DNA from: Nitzschia sp. DOCU1
Taxonomy: Eukaryota > Bacillariophyta > Bacillariophyceae > Bacillariales > Bacillariaceae
Length of the DNA: 64,000 nt
NCBI GenBank assembly: GCA_951394045.1
Contig: OX595997.1
Span: 124,001-188,000, forward strand
Direction of reading: 5' to 3'
The first letter of the stretch is position 1; every line of letters begins with the position of its first letter. A program made the translations under genes and the position numbers. The notes under the pieces were generated by a model that saw only the letters and a program-made list of their open reading frames with translations, had not been told where the DNA came from and made no database searches. Below, piece by piece: positions 48,944 to 59,891 of this stretch.

Positions 48944-49210
48944 CAAATTATCTCCTTCTCTCATGCTTTTGTCGCCTCTTTATTCATTGTTGATAGCAGT
49001 GAATGTTATGGTAGGGGGCATCATCGACGTCAACGTCGTCGTCGGCGAAGTTGGTGCACCTTTGGTGCGCCTTCGGCGCACCCCCCCCCCTTTTTTTCCG
49101 GCCAGGAAGGGGTAAAAATTGCCGTCATGCCGGAGAGTTCCATGTTTTAGGTCGGACAAAAAAAGTGAGCCTGTCGGGGCGAAGTTTGCCAAAAAAATTA
49201 AAACCCCACC
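48944..49210. other. Intergenic region with perfect hairpin and C10T7 run
   Basis: GGTGCGCC-TTC-GGCGCACC at 49064-49082 is a perfect 8-bp stem with a 3-base loop, followed by ten C and seven T (49081-49097). It lies between the stop of the split exonuclease gene and the piggyBac-like region. No gene is seen. Confidence 0.7.
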
Positions 49211-51921
49211 ATGTCGGCACCCCTAACGGCCCCCACGGGCCACCAGAATTCCTTCCAACCAATCCGGGCGGTTCCTAGGCATTTCAGGGAGCCTGATGAC
49301 TGGTCTCGGGCTAGCAACGACCATATTGATGACCTTGTCCAAGCCAAATCCATTTTTGTCTCAAATTCGGACAATTCACGTGACATGGGCCCACCTTCGC
49401 CAAATGAGACAAACAATGCTGCGACGAGGCTACTGCAAACAAGAAAGATGATGCTGCCAGTGATGGTTCTGCAGTGGAGGAGGCTATTGCAGGTGTGTTG
49501 GCACTTGACCCTGGTGCCACCGGCAAAGAGCGTTCGAAAAAATTTTCTTACAAAAAGAAGAAACTTCTCGGCAACGCCCGCCTCTACTCGACAACTGGCT
49601 TCCAAATTCCAAGCATTTATGGGTGGATTGTTGGTGTAATTGTCGAGTGTCCCAACAAGAAGCGGAATAATGGCCAGTTCAGGGTTGATTGGATCACCCA
49701 TTCCCCGGGCATGCCTGCTACCGTTGACCGTTCATTGCTTCGAGAATGATTACACTCAGTCCTATTTCCAACAAGCAGCTCATGACTACGAGCATGCAGG
49801 GTCTGCAGGAATTTGGCAACACCTGCACATGTCATTTGGCACTCAGGCACCAGGTCCAACAGCCTCTCCTACTCAACACATGCCACCTCCACAGGCCACC
49901 ATCGTACTCACGACTCCAGTGAGGTATGCAGCACGGGCGGCGATGATGACGGTGGCAGACTCTGTGTCAACAATGACAAACAGCAATTTCACGGGGCTAT
50001 CAATGCTATTAACTGCTACGTCAACTAGAAGCAATGCTAGTGGCGGGAGCTACGTTGACTCGGATTCCCAGGACGGGGACGACTTGGACGAAGACGACAA
50101 CGCCTGGCTTAACATTCCCAACGAGATCGAAGTAGAGCTAGAGGAGGCATCCGATGAAGAAGATGGTCAGAATGACAACGGCATCCCCGAGGGACAGTTT
50201 GTTTTCAATTTGGTGGATGAAACTACCGACATGAAAACGTGTCCACCACTCTACCATGGCCCAACTGGACTCAAGACGGGTGTTGCCCAATCCTTCAAGA
50301 ACCCGACGGACTGCCTGCAACAGTGTGGTGGTCTCACTGTGCGTTTTGTTTCGAATCTTGTGAGGCAAACAAACCTGTATTTCGCCAATAAAATTCGGCC
50401 CAACTTGAACCGGAACATGAGTTACTGTGGCAAAGAGTGGAAGAATGTTACAACAAAGGAGATGCATGTGTTCCTGGGCATTCTACTGCGGATTTCGATG
50501 CAGGAAAGAGACGGCGGAGGCTACGTTGCTTACTTCGCGCAAGAAGAAGACAAGAAGCTAAGCACAGGGCTGGACTCTGACTCAGAGGACAAGACGCTGG
50601 AGGGTACAAAGGGGTGGGCGCAGAAATACATGTCGCTTACAAGGTTCAAGCAGATTCGTGGGGCCTTCCACCCCATGGACAAGGTTGCTGGATACAGGGG
50701 CGACAAATGTTACCAGCTACGGGAGGCGTTGAACAACATCAACGCGGCTTCCAAGAGGACATTTCATCCCGGTCCCAACTTGGCATTTGACGAAGGCGGC
50801 GTTTCTTGCCGTAGTCGTTTGTGTCCCGTCCGCCAATATAACAAATCGAAGCCTCAGCCCTACCGTGTCGATTTCTTCATTCTCGCAGACTCAGTAACGT
50901 ACGCCATCCTACATATAGATGTGTACCAAGGGAAGAACGAGTGTAACTCGTTCATTGAAGAAGAGGCCCAGTTGCTGCTGACAACACAAAAGGCTGTGGT
51001 AAATGCAGCATTGCAGAGGGGACTCCATGACGAAGGATTGGAACATGGCTACCGGACTCTAAGTATGGATAATTGCTACCAGTGCCCAGAACTGGCAGTC
51101 ACCGGGACATGCAAGCAGTCAAGAAAGGGTTGGCCCAAGAATCTGATGACAATGCCGGACAGAGGCGAACGAGGTGAATCCCTAATAGCCTATGATAAAG
51201 TGAACGACATTGTCTGCATGCAATGGCGGGACAATAAAGTTGTCAACGTTTGCTCAAGTATAACCGATGTCGCAGAAGAAGACGTCGGTTGACAAGAAGG
51301 AAACACCATGCGGATGCTCCGGGTTCCAAGGCGTTGCGTCCCTACCACCGGTACATGGGCGGCGTAGACAGAGGAGATCAAATGAGGATGCACCATGGCG
51401 GCTGGGCCCAAAAAGGGCACTTCAAAAAATGGTATAAAAAAGGGTTCTTTGCAGTGCTTGACTGCATGCTCCTCAATGCCCTCGTTGCATGGAGTTTGTC
51501 TGTCGACGAGCCAGGAATGAATCGTCGTCGACACTTTAGCAGGCATGATTTCTATTCGTGGATCGCAGACGATTTCTTGAACTACGAAGATGAGAACGAT
51601 GGTCGGCCTTTGGATGACCGTACTGCTGAGGTTACTGCACGGGTTGGAAAAATGGGAGTGCCGGCACGAGCGACTACAAGTGGGGATGTTGCAGGAAAGT
51701 GTCACATCGAAGGCCCAGATAAAGAAAGGAGATGTCTAGTATGTCAGTTGGATGCACGATTGACTGGGTTGAACAAAGATATCAGAGCAAGCGTTTGTTT
51801 GTGCCGGAATTGTGGCCCCTGTCACATGCATATCCCGACAGACCAAGAGGAACGCCAGCTCCACAAGTTGTTCCCGAAGGGGATGTCATGCCACAACATC
51901 CTCACTAGTGAACTGGGGTGA
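49211..51921 (+). pseudogene. piggyBac-like transposase, several frameshifts
   Basis: Three phases cover one transposase. The N-terminal part is at 49211-49749 (frame change near 49470), the core at about 49740-51292 (LVDETTDMKTCPPLYHG onward) and the C-terminal part at about 51290-51921. The catalytic Asp residues of the piggyBac DDD triad are recognisable: NLAFDEGGVSCRSR (Asp at 50789), LSMDNCYQCPEL (51068) and MQWRDNKVVNVCSS (51230). The YMGGVDRGDQM signature and a C-terminal Cys-rich zinc domain (CLVCQLD, CLCRNCGPCHMH) follow. piggyBac enzymes cut and paste at TTAA. Frame changes at about 49470, 49740 and 51292 make it inactive unless some are introns; no GT-AG pair was obvious. TTAA-flanked terminal inverted repeats were not located. 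Confidence 0.8.
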
Positions 51922-52101
51922 CAAATTTGGAGAAATGTGAACGGGAAGATCACAGTCCAATACGGTCACCCGGCACTGACGCAGCTGAAAGTACGACTGG
52001 GCAAAGCCCCACAACAGAGAAAAAGAAAGGATCCGCCTTTGTCTGTAACCATATAGTAATTGATTAGTTTGAAAAGAGGTCACTAGATAATTAGACTATC
52101 T

Positions 52102-52332
52102 CTATTTCCTCCCTGCATTCTTGAAGCCAGTGTAGGTACCGCCTTGTGGGGCGGGGAACGAATCCTGGATCTCTCCCACTACGCAAGCTGGAAGTTGCTT
52201 ACGGTTGCCCTTTCCTAGGAAACCACTGATGAAGGTTGTTGCGTCACGGTACAGGGCATAATGAATCTCCTTGGTGGCGATGCCCTGTTCCAACATTGCA
52301 TCACCCTTGTCGACGAATAAGTGTTCGTACAT
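52102..52332 (-). pseudogene. Small conserved-looking fragment, unknown
   Basis: 76 codons ending KNAGRK, with LPACVVGEIQDSFPAPQGG and GTYTGF. This 'LPxCV...FP...G.Y.GF' ending resembles C-termini I associate with diatom transposon-related proteins, but I cannot name the family. There is no good ATG context. It may be the 3' remnant of an element on the minus strand next to the piggyBac-like gene. Confidence 0.25.
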
Positions 52333-52376
52333 CCCAAGAAGGGGCTGAACTTGAAGCCCTATCTCGAGGGTTCAGT

Positions 52377-52709
52377 CTTTTGAGTCAATCAGACAGCCTA
52401 TTTAATGGATTTATTGTAGCTCTCAATGGTTGGTTATGTTGCATAACACAGCCTCATAAGGTTATCAACAAGCAAAAATATTTTTCCGGTCATTACCGCC
52501 GACTCAAAATCCAGGCAGTCTGTGACCATAAACTTTGTTTTATTTACTTTGCACTTGGAGGACCAGGTAAACGGAAGGACTGCAGAGCCATTCAGAGCTG
52601 CATCGATTTCCAAAGATGGCTACCTAGTCTGAAGGAGAACAGGTTCTTCCTGGTGGCGGACAATGCCTATCTCTTGAGCAACAAACTTTTGATTCCCAAA
52701 GCACATTAA
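52377..52709 (+). pseudogene. PIF/Harbinger transposase fragment
   Basis: About 110 codons with features of the DDE_Tnp_4 family: SLFNGFIVALNGWLCCI, a KYFSGHYRRLKIQAVCDHK segment, ALGGPGKRKDC (second acidic region) and FFLVADNAYLLSNKLLIPK. In the family the pattern is DG...YSGHY...vqavcD...GpGs..D...DxaY.l...l. The first Asp of the triad appears replaced (LNGWLC where DGWLC is expected) and the domain end is lost after 52709, so the fragment is dead. Transposition at TWA-type targets is the family's role. Confidence 0.7.
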
Positions 52710-53260
52710 AAAAAGGCTGCTTCAACTGGATAGACAAAATGAAAATTGGTGGCGTCAATACCACAATGGAGCAACCAGGGACAGGGGCAGCAACCAAGCC
52801 CACAATCGCAATGTACCACACCAGAAAGTTTGCTAACTGCATGGACAAAGCAACACCCCATTTCAACAATGTTGTTGGTGGAAGTGATCATGAAATCAAT
52901 GATGACAAGGCCAACATGAAGTCATTGATTATTATGTTGCTATTCCTCATGGTGAAAAGATCAGCAGCGAACATTGGTAACAAAAACACTGATGAAGCAA
53001 CCGCCTACTCCAATATTGTCTTTGGAGAAACCAAAAAAACAAACAGGATACTAGTTATTATGGCTATCACAGTACTCCCCATATAGGGTTAGCATTAGAC
53101 TCACCCGGGCAGCCGGAGCGACCCTCTTGGTAGGTTGGATCTAGCTGGGATGTCTTTGGAGAAACCAATGATGAGGTCAATGATTGTGATGTTTCTATGC
53201 CTCATGGGGAAAAGATCCATACCTCTCAAGTCGAGCCAGTGGTAAACATTGGTAACAAAT
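52710..53260. repeat. Degenerate repeated segment, no gene
   Basis: Two diverged copies of a roughly 250-bp unit can be followed: GTCTTTGGAGAAACCA (53020 and 53154), CCTCATGGxGAAAAGATC (52945 and 53206) and AACATTGGTAACAAA (52970 and 53246). Plus-strand frames across it are probably decayed continuation of the neighbouring element. Nothing functional is recognised. Confidence 0.5.
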
Positions 53261-54085
53261 TCACTTCAAAGACTGCAATTGCATCCTTTTGCTGAGAGAG
53301 AATGCATGGTGGCTCAGATTTAGTTTTGTCATCTTGCAATCATCGTGATTCAATGTTGGCAGGAGTTCCACGACACTGGTGGCCGTCAAATGATTGCGGC
53401 TCAGATCCAGTTCATGAACCACATACAAAGGATTAGTGAAGAAAACGTTAAGGTCCTCCTCGTCTTCAAATCCCGCCGAGTACATCAATTCCAAATCTCC
53501 ATCTTGCTTGTTGTTGTTTGAAAAAATCAATTGCTGGAAATCATCGTGGGAGGGTCTAAACCTCCCACACTAGCCCATTGAATTCCAAAGATGATTGAGG
53601 GTTTCAGTGGTAAAAGTTTTTACGTCGTTCAAAATGAAAGATGTCAAAGTTGTCGATTGAAAAGAAATAAGATCGGCAAGCCCCGCCAGCGTCCGTTGTC
53701 CTTCAATAAGGTTGTCCCGAAAACTCAATTCCTTGAGAGTGCGTCCATTAGCAACTCGAGAAATCGTGTTCCCAACACCCTCATTGCAAGCTTGTCCGAT
53801 ACTGCAGTTCTGCATTATAAATACTTGTAGATTGCGTAAATGGGAAAACACATCATCCAAATGCCATGTAGAACTTTGTGTCTTGAAGGTCATACCGTTC
53901 ATCTCGAAATACAAAAGACCTTGGCATGCATCCAAAGGTCTGACGTAGGACGACCAAGGAGGGGTAAGCGGAGTGGTGAGCCGCATGCCTTCTCGAGTTC
54001 TCTGCAATGTGAACAGGACATCTCCACAGGATAAAGAGTTTTCACAGACAAGGTAGACGCTATCAAACGCAGTCCGGGAAATATC
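53261..54085 (-). pseudogene. Leucine-rich-repeat protein with one in-frame TAG
   Basis: The minus-strand frame is open from 54085 to 53570, stops at TAG 53570-53572 and continues in the same frame to 53261. Repeats of RI/LRR type are visible: LKELSFRDNLIEGQ, LTSFILNDVK, VHELDLSRNHLTATSVVELL and MTKLNLSHHAFSL. The N-terminal half has no ATG before its first repeats (frame closed by TGA at 54086-54088), so an upstream exon or truncation is likely. LRR-only proteins are plentiful in diatoms and mostly of unknown function. With a lone nonsense codon this is a pseudogene or an allele with a premature stop. Confidence 0.6.
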
Positions 54086-54878
54086 TCATCAATTCATGCA
54101 GTTGCGGCCACAGATATCCATAAGATCCACCGTCATGATTGGAAAAATGGATCCATTCCACAGCTAGCAGTGTTGCCAGTGTGGACGTAGAGCTAAGTGG
54201 AACGAAGCTACAGGATGGTGGCTAAGATTGCCATTCAAGTTCCACATGCATCAACCCACCACACGAATGCAGCTAGGTGAAGTTGTCATTGACGACAGAG
54301 CGGCAAAGCCACAAGCCCAATCGCGCTAGCTGCAGGCGACCGGAAAAAGAAAAAAGGGGAGAGGAGAGAGGAGGATTTGGCATCACAAAGACTGCTGGCT
54401 ATCTGGTATAATCAACTCAACAATCTTGCCCGATGTCAGGAAGAGGACCGCGGAGCTTCCTGCGGGGAAGTCGGTCAGATGCGGAGGTAAACAAGATCTG
54501 CCGCAGGGAACAACGTGACGAGTTGCTCCGAGCTTTTGAACAGCTCCTGGCCTGGCAAGAGACGGTAGCAGAAGATTTGACAAGCTGGGGAAGCTTGCAG
54601 GAATGAGAATGATTAGCCAGGGGAGGTGGTATGACTCAACATGACAAAGTTGGGAGGTAGTATGAAAGAACAGGATGAGGGGGAGGGGGGGGGGGCAAGT
54701 TGTATGAAAGAGCTTGACATTATTGCGGACTTATGCATAATAAATACTAATGACAAAGTATAATAAGGTAAAGAAACCTGATTCTTACTCATCCTTCTCA
54801 TTGTCCCTACAATTCCAATTATCAATCCCTGCTGTCTCCTATTCCTAATCCTATTTTCCTCACTATCCCTATTCCTAC
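54086..54878. other. Gene-free stretch
   Basis: About 790 bp without a convincing gene. It contains a purine run with 12 G interrupted only by surrounding A (54680-54696) and AT-rich sequence at 54720-54780. Confidence 0.5.
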
Positions 54879-54986
54879 TTTCCTTTTTTCCTTTTTTCCT
54901 TTTTTCCTGTTTTCCTGTTTTCCTGTTTTTCCTGTTTTCCCTTTTTCCCTTTTTCCCTTTTTCCCTTTTTCCCTTTTTCCCTTTTT
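54879..54986. repeat. 108-bp pure-pyrimidine microsatellite (C2-3T4-6 units, few G)
   Basis: The tract passes from TTTTTTCC units through TTTTCCTG units to seven TTTTTCCC octamers. The strand bias is nearly complete. It ends 25 bp before TCGATTGCAG, which could be a 3' splice site of the following gene, making the tract an outsized polypyrimidine tract; alternatively it is a simple microsatellite. Confidence 0.85.
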
Positions 54987-55010
54987 GCCAATTGCCACTT
55001 TCCCCTCGAT

Positions 55011-56385
55011 TGCAGAAACGAACCGACAATCCATGGTTTCCATTGGAGACAACAAGGGACAACCAAAAAACAACACAGGAAAGCAGTAACAGTTGAACAG
55101 TTGGACCCCGAGACGGGTAAACTCATCAAGATATTCTCATCATTCCGTGCAGCGGAGGAAGAGGTCGGCCTCGCTAGAAATGGTGGTTCCATTTGCAGAG
55201 TGTGTGATGGCTTTAACAAGACAGCCGCCGGCTATATTTGGCGACGAGCCAAGACTCCTTTCGAAGAAAGCATCCTTGCTGATGTTCCTTCTGTTGCGGA
55301 GATGCATGTAACCAAGCAGAAGGAAATGTCAATCCTACCGTTTACTAAACGGCCAGTTGAGAAGTGTGAAGACAGGCATAGTCGTTGCTACAATCCCGTC
55401 AGTCCAAGCAGCCAAAGAAGCATGTGGCGCCCATAGAACAGCTACTAACATTTCCAATGTTACAGCCTATCGCTTTATTTGGCATCGAGCCAAGACGTTT
55501 CTCGATACCGAAGAAAGTGACATTTTGCCGGCGTCCAATGAGAAAGTGCCAGTTGAAAAGTGGGACCCTAAGACAGGCAAACACGTTGCTACATTCCCAT
55601 CAATCCAAGTAGCCCAAGAAGCGTGTGGCCATAAGGGAGAATATGGCATTTCCAATGTTCTTCGTGGCGGACAGAAGACAGTCTATCGCTTTATTTGGCA
55701 TCGAGCCAAGACGTCTATCGATACCGAAGAAAGTGACATTTTGCCGGTGCCCTGTGAGAAAAACAGCAAGGGAGAAATGTCAACTGTAGCCTCAGTCAAG
55801 TCATCTCTCGACACCAAGATGCCACCTCTGGACACCAAGATGCCACCCGTCACAACCACAAGCTTCATCAACTTGCCATCGATTGTGACTGTTGATCCTG
55901 GTGACGTTCCTCTCGTTGCTAAGATGCCTATCATCACCTCTTCTGTTGCAGCTAAGCCTAATGCTCTTATTCATTTAATGAGGAACGAGCAGAAGCATTC
56001 AATTGAGCCAAAGATCAAGTCCACCATTGACAAACGGAAGTCAGCCAGTCAATCTACGCAGAATCCTGGCGTTCCTACGCAGGCCAAACGACACAAGAAC
56101 GTCCTCGGAACTGCCTCTCTTCTGAGCAACCAAGGCGGCGCTGCAATGAAGGCTTTGAAGCAACAGACCTTGTGTTTTACAAACAAGACACTCGTTTCAG
56201 CACCACCACCTTCTCCTTTGCGTCATGGGCGTACCCACCGATCAATTCATGATATGTCGGAAAGGGAACAAGTACAACTAGTGATTCGGAATAGTTTGGA
56301 GACTGAGGAAGACATTTTGTCTGATGATGACGTTGGTGATGAATGGGCATATTCATCTGACAGTGATGACAGTTACACAGACTAG
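55011..56385 (+). pseudogene. Protein with NUMOD1-like repeats, frameshifted once
   Basis: At least three copies of a roughly 60-residue module are visible: TVEQLDPETGKLIKIFSSFR...AAGYIWRRAKT (55080-55250), KTGIVVATIPSVQAAKEACG...YRFIWHRAKT (55367-55495) and VEKWDPKTGKHVATFPSIQ...YRFIWHRAKT (55552-55710). A fragment of another (IHGFHWRQQG) opens the frame. The pattern 'D-x-x-T/G...F-S-x-x-x-A...Is.v..G....GY.W' is that of NUMOD1, a DNA-binding module of homing-type nucleases. The frame changes near 55365 between modules 1 and 2. The tail is Lys/Ser-rich, then SEREQVQLVIRNSLETEED, similar to a ubiquitin-interacting motif, and an acidic end to 56385. No nuclease domain is seen. The start is unclear: no ATG before module 1, and TTGCAG at 55010-55015 may be an intron end. 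Confidence 0.6.
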
Positions 56386-56770
56386 TCACATCGCCGACTA
56401 GTTGGGTACGGTTGATCGTTGGCATCGCCTGGACTCTGACTGTGTTGACTTTTTGAGAAACAACGATGATTTCACAAACACTACGACGACGATGACGCTG
56501 TACCATTCGGAATTGCATCAGAGATTGGAAGATTCGAATTACTACTGGCTACCACTAGAGTGGAGTAAGAATGACGACAAATTGTCACACCCGGGGTGTC
56601 CTCTTCACTGTACCAGCACAGTAGTAAAATTTATTAGTGTGTCGTAATGTGGAATCTTTCTAGTTAGAATGATAATAGATGAACCGTCCATGTACCGACA
56701 ACACCATAGCTTGGTATCTTGTGACGAACATAGGGCCGGCCGATGCTGGGAAAAATGTGTGATTGTAGGT
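56386..56770. other. Intergenic region, nothing recognised
   Basis: 385 bp between the NUMOD1-like gene and the 54-bp repeats. Short frames only. Confidence 0.5.
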
Positions 56771-56898
56771 ATTATAGAGAAGAGAAGGACGTCCGGCGCA
56801 TTGAACTTATGTGTGTTTAAAGATATTATAGGGAAGAGAAGGACGCCCAGCACTTTTAACGTATGTGTGTTTAAAGATATTATAGAGAGAGAAGGACC
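56771..56898. repeat. 54-bp tandem repeat, 2.4 copies
   Basis: The units are 56771-56824, 56825-56878 and a partial one to 56898, built on ATTATAGxGAAGAGAAGGAC and ATGTGTGTTTAAAGAT. 54 bp is a multiple of three and the minus strand keeps an open frame through it (56605-56919) that repeats an 18-residue unit (FPIISLNTHKFNAPDVLL-like). Whether that frame is real is unknown. Confidence 0.85.
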
Positions 56899-56927
56899 TT
56901 GACCTACAAGTTTAGGCATCTACAGGC

Positions 56928-57576
56928 AATTACCAATTACCAATTACCAATTACATCTAGACTTCAGTCCAGGGCCCATTGTGAGCCAAGGCCACACAAC
57001 AATCAACCAAAGTCTCCTGATGATGTTTTGATCCTTGTCATCACTTTTTGACTCCCAATTGTACTCACTGACTCAAGAAACCTAATTGTTCTTAAAAACA
57101 ACCAATGACTTTTACAGTGGTAGATTTATGCCCACGCCAACAACTAGGCATTTTTTGTGGAAATATATTTATTACAATAACCATTAATTATCCCATGAAT
57201 AGAACAAGTTGAAGTAGCCTAACAGAAATTCCTCGATTAACTTCCCAGTATCCAGTGAAACTTCTTATGCTTAGCCCGACTTTATATGCCCATAATTGAA
57301 CATATTATATACACACTAATTAGTCTGCATAACAATGATCAGTTGCTTTGCAGCTGCTAGGTAGTGCGCCCATGCGCGGCTCAAAGTTCCTGGCAATAGC
57401 ATACAGATTCGACAGATCACTGACTCCTTTCAATAATTTTTACCCAGTCAGCCCCAAGAAACCGATTCTCTTGAATTTGCGCACATTCTCTCATGTAGAA
57501 TCCTACAGCCAGAATTTTGAGTGCCTGTAGAATTCTACAGGCCCTGGCTCTTGCCGTTTGCTTGCCATTTGGCTGC
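56928..57576. repeat. AT-rich intergenic region with CAATTAC microsatellite
   Basis: CAATTAC repeats four times at 56928-56955. The rest, to the start of the acidic-protein frame at 57577, is AT-rich with no convincing gene; CTACAG/GAATTCTACAGGCC at 57505-57545 is a short direct repeat of 'GAATCCTACAG / GAATTCTACAG'. Confidence 0.6.
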
Positions 57577-58108
57577 ATGCCTCAATGCATCTCCACAAAT
57601 TTCTCAACACAAATTTTAATGAACACTACGGGCACCGACTCACTGATCAACGATCAGCAACCAGTTGCAGATCCCGTTTTAATGGGATCGCCTGGTTGTG
57701 TTGAACAGCAGGAGACGGTGCTGGCGGCTAGCGGAGGGATTGTTGGCCTGCTTGCACTTCAGGCCCCTAGGTCGGCTGCAGCCCATCCCATGGCACCCGT
57801 CCTCCCAATTCTCAATTCCACCAACAATCCACCACATGTTGACAACGACAGCATTTGTGGTGCCTCCACCAACACTTCCCCCAACAACGGCAATGGCCAT
57901 GACGACGATGGTGGCCATAGCGACGATGACGATGATGGCGACGCCATCCCATGACGGTGACGGTGGCAAGGACGGGGACAGTGCTGATGGCGGCCATGGC
58001 AACGACGATGCCGATGACGGCTATGGCGGCGAGGAAGGCACAGCAGAAGACCACGATGACGATGAGGAACACAGTGACGAAGAAGGCACAGATCATAATA
58101 GGTTTTGA
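57577..58108 (+). pseudogene. Acidic Asp/Gly/His-rich protein, one frameshift
   Basis: Two plus-strand frames make one composition-consistent protein. ATG 57577 opens MPQCISTNFSTQILMNTTGTD; the Asp-rich part (GHDDDGGHSDDDDDGDAIP) stops at 57954, while an overlapping frame continues HDGDGGKDGDSADGG to EEGTDHNRF at 58106. A slip near 57945 in the GATGACGATGATGGCGACG run would join them; replication slippage there is plausible. Asp-rich tails can bind metal or basic proteins, but no domain is present and function is unknown. An upstream TTG-initiated frame from 57517 adds a hydrophobic stretch (ILQALALAVCLPFG) that could be a signal peptide if used. Confidence 0.4.
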
Positions 58109-58225
58109 GAATTAAATTTTAACAATTTAACTCTAATCCCATTTGAATCTAGTCCCATTCGGTTTGCTCACAGTCAACCTGGTGCAGCAACCGATTTCAG
58201 ATGCGTTGGGAGTGCTGTTTTCTGG

Positions 58226-59721
58226 GTGTCCTCCCCAGTTCGTGTGGAAAAGCCATCAGAACCCTCCATCACCTACCTTGGCCTTCCTTCTTTTGCCATG
58301 GATTGGAGAAAATATGAGGTGGCAGAAGCAATTTCTCCGAAGCTCGTCTTACAGAAATGGACGACAGAGTACGGTACTCTCCTAGCCATTCAATGTCGTT
58401 CCAGGCAAGGGCAACCAAGGAACAACAAACTAGTCTTTGCAATGCTTTTCTGCGAAGACAGTCGCTTTTGGCTTGTCGTCATTCGTCATGCAAACAAGGA
58501 CAAAGTCTCTCTTTGGGAGGCCCACGACATCTATGGGCAACATTTTGAGGTGAAGGACCTCGATCGCTTATTCTATGTAAATCTTGGCTACCTACACCCG
58601 ACAGGAACGCTCGTGCCCATTCCATTCATTGAGCAACAAGATTCATTGTTTTCTGACCCAAATCATCTCCAAAGCGCCAAAGGCGCCAGATATATCAAAG
58701 TACCAAATACCCCAACAGCAAAGAGGAAAAGAAAACCCAGCAGAAGATGACGAGGCAAAGGTGGTTTCAAGAAGTGTGCCCTTTTTTCTGGTCCACCCCC
58801 ACAGGCGGCTTTGACAATTTTTGTCATAGCCGGCTCTTCTCTCACTAAAAACTTAGGCCGTTTCATAGAAAAAGGAAAAGAAGCCCAAGTTCCCTTGGAA
58901 GAGTACCATGCAATTCATGTTGCTGCCAAGGAAGAGAGCAGGAGACTAAACGCTCTCCAGAAGCAACTTTTCCCACCGCCAAACAACCAAAAGGGCTTGG
59001 CGGCACCAATTTTGGCTACCAAGACAGCATTCATCGTCCCGTCAGCATCACCCATGCATTCGCACCAAGTCTTTTTGATGGACTTCAGGAAATCCTTCTT
59101 TGTTAGAAGGTATTTCCTTGTCCCTCCAACCAAGCTCGACACAATCCTGAGCCTTCAGCTGCAGGTCTCGCAGTTTGATGACATCGTCATGGAGCATTCA
59201 GTTGGGCACTTGACCTTGTTGAAGGGCCAGATGATTTCCCTGTACGATTCGTCATTGTGCAACCATGCAACAAAGAGCGCCTATTGACCAGGCCACAATT
59301 GTCAAAGTTTCACGTCCCCAAGCTTGGCACGTTCTTTGCTGAAAGGACAGCAGAGTCTAACATGGTCATCCCCGGAGTGACCGTCTCTGTTTGGTCCTCC
59401 CATTCCTGGAAGCCCCTGGCAGACAAAGACCAGTACAAGTGGTCACTACCCGAAGTGGAGAAGATCCCCAAGTACTTTGGGAAGGGGTTTGGTGTGCGTC
59501 ACTGCACCCAAAGTTGTGGCTTCATGATGTTCCATGGCCCCAGGAACTGTGGAAGACCACACTCATCCCCCCACTCCAACTCCAAAACTCCTGAGCATGC
59601 TACAAAGGACTATGATCGTCAGGACTATCGCCTGACGTTGTATTCCAATGGCACACTTCTAGGGTTACCAACAATATTCTCCTACTTTGCCTTTACTGGC
59701 AAAAAACCTGCAACAGAGTGA
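58226..59721 (+). pseudogene. Unknown protein, broken by one in-frame TGA and one frameshift
   Basis: No family recognised. The frame is open leftwards to about 58155 and reads FVSSPVRVEKPSEP, MDWRKYEVAEAISPKLVLQK, a strand-rich section and a basic KRKRKPSRR, then TGA at 58748-58750. The same frame continues (RGKGGFKKCALFSG, then a helical NALQKQLFPPPNNQKG) to about 59255, where a shift leads into VQPCNKERLLTRPQLSKFHV and on to 59721. CGA-to-TGA at the stop would be a simple transition within an Arg/Lys-rich run. Cys/His residues (RHCTQSCGFMMFHGPRNCG) near 59500 might bind zinc. It lies head to tail with the acidic protein and tail to tail with the LTR-4 gag. Possibly a transposon-derived gene. 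Confidence 0.45.
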
Positions 59722-59891
59722 TATGGACGCAGGGGAGTGTCAATGGGCTTATTGGATGGTGCAACACTCCCCACATTGACATCCGCGACAAATCCCCAGA
59801 GACGTGCAACTGGAGATTGTGCACCAAAAATACAAGGAGATTCACGATTTTCATCAGCTTGGCCTCACTACCACATGCAGCTACAACATAG

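Noticed and set aside
49064..49097. Bacterial rho-independent terminator
   Set aside because: The hairpin and T-run resemble one, but the window is eukaryotic and the T-run is separated by ten C.
54613..55219. Lys/Gly/Glu-repeat proteins on the minus strand
   Set aside because: They are translations of the pyrimidine microsatellite in several frames.
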